Of a stretch of 6,976 bases of DNA, positions 1 to 4,354 are shown one piece after another. The notes under the pieces are model-generated. The model was not told the DNA's origin, searched no databases, and saw only the letters and a list, made by a program, of their open reading frames with translations. The stretch's first letter is position 1; each line of letters opens with the position of its first letter. The position numbers and the translations under genes were made by a program. Origin of the DNA: Nitriliruptoraceae bacterium. Lineage in GTDB: Bacteria > Actinomycetota > Nitriliruptoria > Nitriliruptorales > Nitriliruptoraceae. Where the stretch lies: assembly GCA_007131525.1 (NCBI GenBank), contig SLQK01000137.1, positions 1-6,976 of the forward strand, read 5' to 3'.

Positions 1-715
1 CGAGCAGCGCCGTGACCGCCTGCGCTGCGTCGGGCCCGGTCGCCACCAGCTCGAGCTCATGGCCCTGCCGTGCCCCGAGCGTGATCAGGGCGTTGAGGCT
101 CCGGGCGGTCACCGGGCCCCGACCGCTGGTGCGGTCGGTGATCCGGACCTGGGCCTTGAGACCGGCCAGCGCCTCGACGATCCGCGCCGCCGGGCGGGCG
201 TGGAACCCGAGGGCGTTGGGGACCACGAGCGTGGCGGTCACCGCCGCCTCGTCGGTGGCGACCTCAGCCGTCCCATCGGGCTCGTCCGGTGCGACGGACG
301 GTTCGACGCCGAGGTGGCTGGCCTTGCCCGACAGCCCGTTGCGGGCCTCGGCGAGGACCTCGTCGATCGGGGCTCCGGCCGCCGCCTGGACCGCCGCGGC
401 GACCAGGCCCTCGACGATGGGGGCCTCGCACAACACCACCCGGGCAGCGGTGTCGGGCGGTAGCAGGTCGCGGGCCATCTCGGCCGACAGCACGGCCGAG
501 CCGAGGTCCATGAGCACGACGACCCCGGCGTCGCTGTCGACCTCCTCGATCGCCGCCATGACCTTCACGGCATCGGTGCCCAGCGGTGCCTCGGGATCGT
601 CGACCCCGCCGGCCAGGGCCATGCGGAGCCGGTCCCCGGCCATCTCCGCGGCCAGTTCTCCGGCCGCCGACGCCAGCGCGGCGCTGTGGGACACCACCAC
701 GATGCCGACGGTCAC
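1..715 (-). CDS. dhaM: PTS-dependent dihydroxyacetone kinase phosphotransferase subunit DhaM (EIIA-HPr fusion), 3' end cut by window edge
   Basis: Phosphoryl-transfer subunit of the PEP-dependent Dha kinase; it accepts phosphate from Enzyme I and passes it to the ADP held by DhaL. The visible 238 residues contain an EIIA-Man-like domain (about 1-125) with the phospho-accepting His10 in IVVVSHSAAL, then GGVDD, GTDAVKVM and MDLGSAVLSAE, all close to E. coli DhaM as I recall it. A linker rich in Glu, Asp and Ala (about 133-157) leads into an HPr domain (from about 158) with active His172 in GFHARPAA and a Ser206 segment ARSLNALITLG. The start is GTG at 715, because GGAGGG lies 5 bases upstream and the GTG at 720 is followed by a stop. 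The reading frame runs off the left edge just before the HPr domain would end, so it is unknown whether a truncated Enzyme I domain follows, as in E. coli. It is the last visible gene of dhaK-dhaL-dhaM, 126 bases after dhaL. Identity is firm; full architecture is not. Confidence 0.94.
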   Translation of the reverse strand, partial: MTVGIVVVSHSAALASAAGELAAEMAGDRLRMALAGGVDDPEAPLGTDAVKVMAAIEEVDSDAGVVVLMDLGSAVLSAEMARDLLPPDTAARVVLCEAPIVEGLVAAAVQAAAGAPIDEVLAEARNGLSGKASHLGVEPSVAPDEPDGTAEVATDEAAVTATLVVPNALGFHARPAARIVEALAGLKAQVRITDRTSGRGPVTARSLNALITLGARQGHELELVATGPDAAQAVTALL

Positions 716-720
716 AGCAC

Positions 721-726
721 CCCTCC
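721..726 (-). promoter_or_regulatory. Ribosome binding site of dhaM
   Basis: Minus-strand GGAGGG ends 5 bases before GTG 715. It fixes this GTG as the dhaM start and shows that dhaM has its own initiation site rather than depending on coupling with dhaL. Confidence 0.75.
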
Positions 727-784
727 AGTCCCCCCGACGCGACGGTCACGGGGTGTGCAACGGCGGGCAACGGGTGTGCCCGGG

Positions 785-835
785 CCTCGCCCGGACCGAG
801 ACACCGCGGGAGACGGCGTCCCGGTCCGGGCGAGG
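785..835 (-). promoter_or_regulatory. Long intercistronic hairpin between dhaL and dhaM
   Basis: A perfect 14-base inverted repeat, CCTCGCCCGGACCG (785-798) and its complement (822-835), begins 6 bases after the dhaL stop. The pairing continues inward after single A/C mismatches: 800-802 with 818-820, then 804-806 with 814-816. This gives 20 pairs in 22 positions around a 7-base loop (807-813). No T-run follows the stem on the minus strand (the next bases are CCCGGGCACACCCG), so it is not a canonical intrinsic terminator. It may be an mRNA-stabilising or attenuating hairpin that lowers dhaM output relative to dhaK and dhaL, or a terminator without a U-tract. The structure is directly visible; the role is inferred. 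Confidence 0.7.
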
Positions 836-841
836 GGCTTC

Positions 842-1486
842 TCAGGCCGCCAACGTCTCCGCGGCGGACCTGACGAGCAGCCACGAGGACGTGGCGCCCG
901 GATCCTGGTGCCCGATGCTGCGCTCGCCGAGGTAGCTCGCGCGACCCTTGCGGGCGAGCATCGGGATGGTGGCCCGCATGCCCTCCTCGGCAGCGGTGGT
1001 ACCCGCCTGCAGGGCGTCAGCGAGGGACCCCCCGTTGTCCAGGGAGCCCTCCATGGCCGCGATCGCCGGCAGCAGGGCGTCGAGCATGGTCTTGTCGCCC
1101 GGCTCCGCCTTCCCGCGGGTCCGGATCGCCTCGACGCCGGCCTTCAGCGCTGCGACGGTCCCGGCGGCGTCCATCTCGGACGCACTGCCGCCGGTGGTGC
1201 CGAGCGCGAGGAAGAAGCTGCCGTACAGCGGTCCCGATGCCCCACCGACGGTGGAGATCACCTTCATCGCGATGGCCCGGCCGAAGCCCGTGATGTCCCC
1301 GGGCTCGGCCGCCGCCAACGCGTCGACGGCCGCACGGCACCCACGACGCATGTTCGTGCCGTGGTCGGCGTCGCCGATCGCCGAGTCGAGCTGGGTGAGC
1401 TCGTCGGCGTGCTCGGTGATCACCTCCGAGAACCGGTGGACCCAGGCCACCAGGTCATCGACCGTGACGGTCGTCCCGTTCGCCAT
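842..1486 (-). CDS. dhaL: Dihydroxyacetone kinase ADP-binding subunit DhaL
   Basis: DhaL holds ADP-Mg as a permanent cofactor; DhaM phosphorylates this ADP, and the phosphate is then passed to Dha on DhaK. The 214-residue protein is the usual family length. The metal-binding loop is LDSAIGDADHGTNM with Asp34, Asp39 and Asp41, corresponding to the three Mg-binding aspartates of E. coli DhaL. Further family motifs are VGGASGPLYGSFF (80-92), GDKTMLDAL (130-138) and the nucleotide-lid segment ARKGRASYLGERS (178-190) followed by GHQDPGATS. The chosen start is ATG 1486, giving MANGTTVTVDDL. GGGGAG (1494-1499) sits 7 bases upstream inside the end of dhaK, and the dhaK stop is only 2 bases away, so translation is probably coupled. 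An in-frame extension to 1534 would overlap dhaK and has no family support. This copy lies in the kinase operon and is the likely catalytic DhaL. Confidence 0.96.
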   Translation of the reverse strand: MANGTTVTVDDLVAWVHRFSEVITEHADELTQLDSAIGDADHGTNMRRGCRAAVDALAAAEPGDITGFGRAIAMKVISTVGGASGPLYGSFFLALGTTGGSASEMDAAGTVAALKAGVEAIRTRGKAEPGDKTMLDALLPAIAAMEGSLDNGGSLADALQAGTTAAEEGMRATIPMLARKGRASYLGERSIGHQDPGATSSWLLVRSAAETLAA

Positions 1487-1488
1487 GG

Positions 1489-2487
<999 letters not shown>

Positions 2488-2493
2488 CTGGTG

Positions 2494-2502
2494 CTCTCTC
2501 CC
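2494..2502 (-). promoter_or_regulatory. Ribosome binding site of dhaK
   Basis: Minus-strand GGGAGAGAG ends 6 bases before ATG 2487. It supports the MKKLIN start over the longer open frame. An inverted repeat abuts it on the 5' side, so initiation may be sensitive to that structure. Confidence 0.6.
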
Positions 2503-2520
2503 GCGAGCGGTCCCGCTCGC
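2503..2520. repeat. 18-base palindrome just upstream of the dhaK ribosome site
   Basis: GCGAGCGG, spacer TC, then CCGCTCGC: two 8-base arms in perfect inverted order, ending 16 bases before the dhaK ATG. As DNA it has the size and symmetry of a dimeric-repressor operator. As dhaK leader RNA it can fold into a 7-pair stem with a 4-base loop directly 5' of the Shine-Dalgarno sequence. The symmetry is seen directly; use as operator or leader hairpin is inferred. Confidence 0.5.
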
Positions 2521-2558
2521 TGCCGTCCCGTGGACCGGGCGATGCCCGCCCTGTCCGC

Positions 2559-2581
2559 GCGCACGAACCTCGGCCGTGCGC
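2559..2581. repeat. Inverted repeat, 7-base arms
   Basis: GCGCACG (2559-2565) and CGTGCGC (2575-2581) are separated by 9 bases. It lies in the dhaK-proximal half of the divergent region. Arms this short can occur by chance in DNA this rich in G and C, so a regulatory role is only possible. Confidence 0.3.
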
Positions 2582-2601
2582 TCCAACCGTTGCCGTGTCC
2601 T

Positions 2602-2617
2602 CGTCGGACGCCCGACG
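2602..2617. repeat. Short inverted repeat, 6-base arms
   Basis: CGTCGG and CCGACG are separated by the 4 bases ACGC. A compact hairpin is possible on either transcript. It is weak evidence in GC-rich DNA and is recorded because it sits in the control region. Confidence 0.25.
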
Positions 2618-2648
2618 CGGGCGCCGATCCTCCCTGTGGGTCGGGTGC

Positions 2649-2665
2649 ACCCCGCACCGCGGGGT
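2649..2665. repeat. Short inverted repeat, 6-base arms
   Basis: ACCCCG (2649-2654) and CGGGGT (2660-2665) flank a 5-base spacer. An overlapping alternative pairing exists between GGTGC (2644-2648) and GCACC (2654-2658). Possible operator or hairpin; chance is a real alternative. Confidence 0.25.
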
Positions 2666-2700
2666 CGCTCACGGTCCCTGCTCGGACCAGGGCGCGGCCC

Positions 2701-2733
2701 CGCGACCGGGCGCACCGATCGGGTCCGGTCGCG
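2701..2733. repeat. Nested inverted repeat in the divergent control region (operator candidate)
   Basis: Outer arms CGCGACCGG (2701-2709) and CCGGTCGCG (2725-2733) match perfectly over 9 bases. The 15-base spacer contains a second perfect palindrome, CCGATCGG (2715-2722), centred within about 1.5 bases of the outer repeat's centre. This is the most extensive symmetry in the intergenic region and lies midway between the two divergent starts, where a shared regulator site would be expected. Binding by the IclR-type protein is an inference. Confidence 0.45.
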
Positions 2734-2734
2734 T

Positions 2735-2763
2735 CCGAACAACTTTCGACATCACCGAACACC
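2735..2763. repeat. Tandem direct repeats CCGAACAAC / CCGAACACC, 20-base period
   Basis: CCGAACAAC (2735-2743) and CCGAACACC (2755-2763) match at 8 of 9 positions and start 20 bases apart, close to two helical turns. The first copy overlaps a short inverted repeat, CGAA (2736-2739) with TTCG (2745-2748). It lies in the A+T-richest part of the gap. Further right, GTCAAG occurs at 2769-2774 and 2792-2797. Spaced direct repeats of this kind can be regulator half-sites; there is no direct proof here. Confidence 0.4.
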
Positions 2764-2804
2764 TACGAGTCAAGCTGGGGGCGGCTAGGGTGTCAAGACC
2801 CGCC

Positions 2805-2810
2805 GGAGGG
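2805..2810 (+). promoter_or_regulatory. Ribosome binding site of the second dhaL
   Basis: GGAGGG followed by 6 bases and then GTG 2817. It is the strongest ribosome site in the region and decides the start. The in-frame ATG far upstream at 2595 is rejected in its favour. Confidence 0.8.
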
Positions 2811-2816
2811 AACGAC

Positions 2817-3521
2817 GTGAGCAGCTCGGACGGCGTGCCGGACCTCAACCCGGGAGCAGGTTCACCACCGGCGATGCCACCGGCGACGCACCTCGATGCG
2901 CCCCTGGTCCGACGCTGGATCGCCGAGGTCGACCAGCGCCTCCAGGCTGCCGAAGCGCGACTGACGGAGCTCGACGCAGCCATCGGTGACGCGGACCACG
3001 GCACGAACATGACCCGGGGGGCGCGGGCCGCCATCGCGGCCCTGGCCGACCATCCCGAGGACACCACCGCGGCCCGACTGGTCGCGGCGGTCGGTCACTC
3101 GCTGTCGCGTTCCGTCGGCGGGGCCAGCGGCCCGTTGTACGGCACCTGGTTCAGCGCCCTGGGTCGCTCGCTGCCCGCGGAGCTGCCGGCGACGGCGATG
3201 GAGCTCGCGACCGCGCTCGGCGCGGCCCTCGACGCGGTCCAGCAGCTCGGCGCCGCCGAGGTCGGCGACAAGACGATGGTCGACGCCCTGTCGCCAGCTG
3301 CCCGGCAGGCCCACGAGGTCGCCAGCTCGGGTGCGGACCTCGCCGGCATGCTCCGTATCGCCGCCGGAGCCGCTGAGGACGGCGCGATCGCCACGATCCC
3401 GCTGCGTGCCCGGCGGGGTCGGGCCAGCTACCTCGGTGCCCGCAGCGAGGGCCACCAGGATCCCGGCGCGACCTCCGCAGCCATCCTGCTGGACGCCCTG
3501 CGCTGCGCAGCCGACGCATGA
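2817..3521 (+). CDS. dhaL: Second DhaL-family protein (Dha kinase ADP-binding subunit paralogue) next to the regulator
   Basis: A 234-residue paralogue of the operon DhaL with all visible cofactor motifs kept: LDAAIGDADHGTNM with Asp53, Asp58 and Asp60, VGGASGPLYGTWF (100-112), GDKTMVDAL (150-158) and the lid segment ARRGRASYLGARS (198-210) followed by EGHQDPGATS. It should therefore bind ADP-Mg and could serve in phosphotransfer. It differs from the first copy in an extra N-terminal segment of about 20 residues rich in Ser, Pro, Gly and Ala, and in the middle helices (120-145). GTG 2817 is chosen from its GGAGGG site. It is divergent from dhaK and 52 bases upstream of the IclR-type regulator, probably co-transcribed with it. 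It could be a spare catalytic subunit, a partner for another DhaK elsewhere, or a regulatory DhaL that reports phosphorylation state to the regulator. Family assignment is firm; the specific role is open. Confidence 0.93.
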   Translation: MSSSDGVPDLNPGAGSPPAMPPATHLDAPLVRRWIAEVDQRLQAAEARLTELDAAIGDADHGTNMTRGARAAIAALADHPEDTTAARLVAAVGHSLSRSVGGASGPLYGTWFSALGRSLPAELPATAMELATALGAALDAVQQLGAAEVGDKTMVDALSPAARQAHEVASSGADLAGMLRIAAGAAEDGAIATIPLRARRGRASYLGARSEGHQDPGATSAAILLDALRCAADA

Positions 3522-3556
3522 GCCGGACCTCGTCCGAACCGCCCGCCGCGACGACC

Positions 3557-3565
3557 AGGAGGAGG
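3557..3565 (+). promoter_or_regulatory. Ribosome binding site of the IclR-type regulator
   Basis: AGGAGGAGG ends 8 bases before GTG 3574. An in-frame GTG at 3565 overlaps this site and would leave almost no spacing, so 3574 is preferred. Confidence 0.75.
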
Positions 3566-3573
3566 TGGCACGC

Positions 3574-4350
3574 GTGATCCAGTCCGTCGATCGGGCCGTG
3601 GCCGTGCTGCTGGAGCTCCAGGGCGCCCGGCGGTTGCGGCTGACCGAGCTCGCGAACCGGCTGTCACTGCCCAACTCGACGGTGCACGGGATCGTGGCCA
3701 CGCTCGTCACCCGGGGCATGGTGGAGCAGGACGCCAGCGGCAGGTACGCGCTCGGGCCGGGGGTGCTACGGCTCAGCAACGTCTACCTCGACTCCAACGA
3801 ACTGCGCCTGCGGGCGCTGTCATGGACCGAGGCGCTGGCCGAACGCAGCGGCTGCGCCGTGCGGGTCGGTGTCCCGCTGGAACGTGACATCGTCGTGATC
3901 CACCACGTGCTCCGGCCCGACGGCAGCCACCAGATGCGCGAGATCGGCATCGACATCCCCGCCCACGGCACCGCCCTGGGGAAGGCGGTGCTGGCCTTCG
4001 ACGACCGCCGCGCCGAGGACCTGCTGGCCACCGCCCCGCTGCCGAAGCTGACCGGCCGGACCTGCGTCGACCGTGACGAACTCTCGGCGCAGCTCTCCCG
4101 GGTGCGCGACGGCGGTATCGCCACCGCCGCCGACGAGGCGATCCTCGGCGAGTCCGAGCTGGCGGCCCCCATCTTCGACGCGCACGACGCGGTGGTCGGC
4201 GCCGTCGGGGTCGTGCTGTCCTCCTCCGAGGCGACCGGCGACCGCAGCATCATCGACGAGGTGCGTCGCACGGCGGTGAACATCTCCCGGGAGCTCGGCG
4301 CCACGGCCTGGCCACCGCGGTCCCGCACACCCGGACCAGCAGGCAGCTAG
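3574..4350 (+). CDS. IclR-family transcriptional regulator, probable regulator of the Dha kinase genes
   Basis: A 258-residue protein with the IclR plan. The N-terminal winged helix-turn-helix (about 3-66) opens with the typical IQSVDRAVAVL and has LRLTELANRLSLPNSTVHGI as the helix-turn-helix core, followed by the wing segment GRYALGPGVLRL. The C-terminal effector domain (about 80-242) includes IPAHGTALGKAVLA (128-141) and ESELAAPIFDAHDAVVGAVGVV (193-214). Members bind palindromic operators as dimers and respond to small carbon metabolites. Glycerol regulator GylR of Streptomyces is a family member, so a glycerol, Dha or phosphorylated-triose ligand is plausible but unproven. The final 15 residues are Pro, Arg and Ser-rich and probably disordered. 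GTG 3574 is supported by AGGAGG and by the conserved start. It lies downstream of the second dhaL and converges on valS with only 4 bases between stops. Target operators probably lie in 2488-2816. Confidence 0.93.
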   Translation: MIQSVDRAVAVLLELQGARRLRLTELANRLSLPNSTVHGIVATLVTRGMVEQDASGRYALGPGVLRLSNVYLDSNELRLRALSWTEALAERSGCAVRVGVPLERDIVVIHHVLRPDGSHQMREIGIDIPAHGTALGKAVLAFDDRRAEDLLATAPLPKLTGRTCVDRDELSAQLSRVRDGGIATAADEAILGESELAAPIFDAHDAVVGAVGVVLSSSEATGDRSIIDEVRRTAVNISRELGATAWPPRSRTPGPAGS

Positions 4351-4354
4351 CGGG

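Larger units (their letters stand above)
2488..2816. promoter_or_regulatory. Divergent control region between dhaK and the second dhaL-regulator pair
   Basis: This 329-base gap must hold the promoters for both transcription units. Open frames cross it on both strands, but their translations are Arg, Pro and Ser-rich and resemble no protein, so I treat it as non-coding. Bases 2738-2775 are about half A+T, clearly less GC-rich than the rest, and are the best place for promoter and operator DNA. A plus-strand TAGGGT (2786-2791) could be a -10 element giving a short leader to the GTG at 2817, but no good -35 is spaced correctly. A minus-strand TTGACA (2796-2791) has no acceptable -10. Repeats that could bind the IclR-type regulator are listed separately. 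Start sites cannot be placed from sequence alone. Confidence 0.7.

Noticed and set aside
751..779. Direct repeats GGGTGTGC (751-758 and 772-779) with GCAACGG copies between dhaL and dhaM
   Set aside because: Only 7-8 bases, two copies, in biased GC-rich sequence; no array and no link to a known element.
12..935. Plus-strand open frame of 307 codons opposite dhaM and across the dhaL-dhaM gap
   Set aside because: Ser, Ala and Thr-rich composition typical of antisense GC-rich DNA. DhaM on the minus strand explains the region.
2488..2742. 85-codon N-terminal extension of dhaK
   Set aside because: The extension is Arg, Gly and Pro-rich, unlike DhaK, and the conserved MKKLIN start at 2487 has its own ribosome site.
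2768..2796. Minus-strand TTGACA with 17 bases to TTGACT, read as a promoter for dhaK
   Set aside because: The -35 hexamer is perfect, but the downstream hexamer lacks the key A at its second position, and other spacings give no TANNNT. It would also place the start some 270 bases from dhaK. Not called.
2595..2816. 74-codon N-terminal extension of the second dhaL
   Set aside because: No family similarity. GTG 2817 has an ideal GGAGGG at 6 bases, and the extension would consume the divergent promoter region.
3331..3573. 81-codon N-terminal extension of the regulator overlapping the second dhaL
   Set aside because: IclR proteins start just before the QSVDRA motif, and AGGAGG is correctly placed for GTG 3574.
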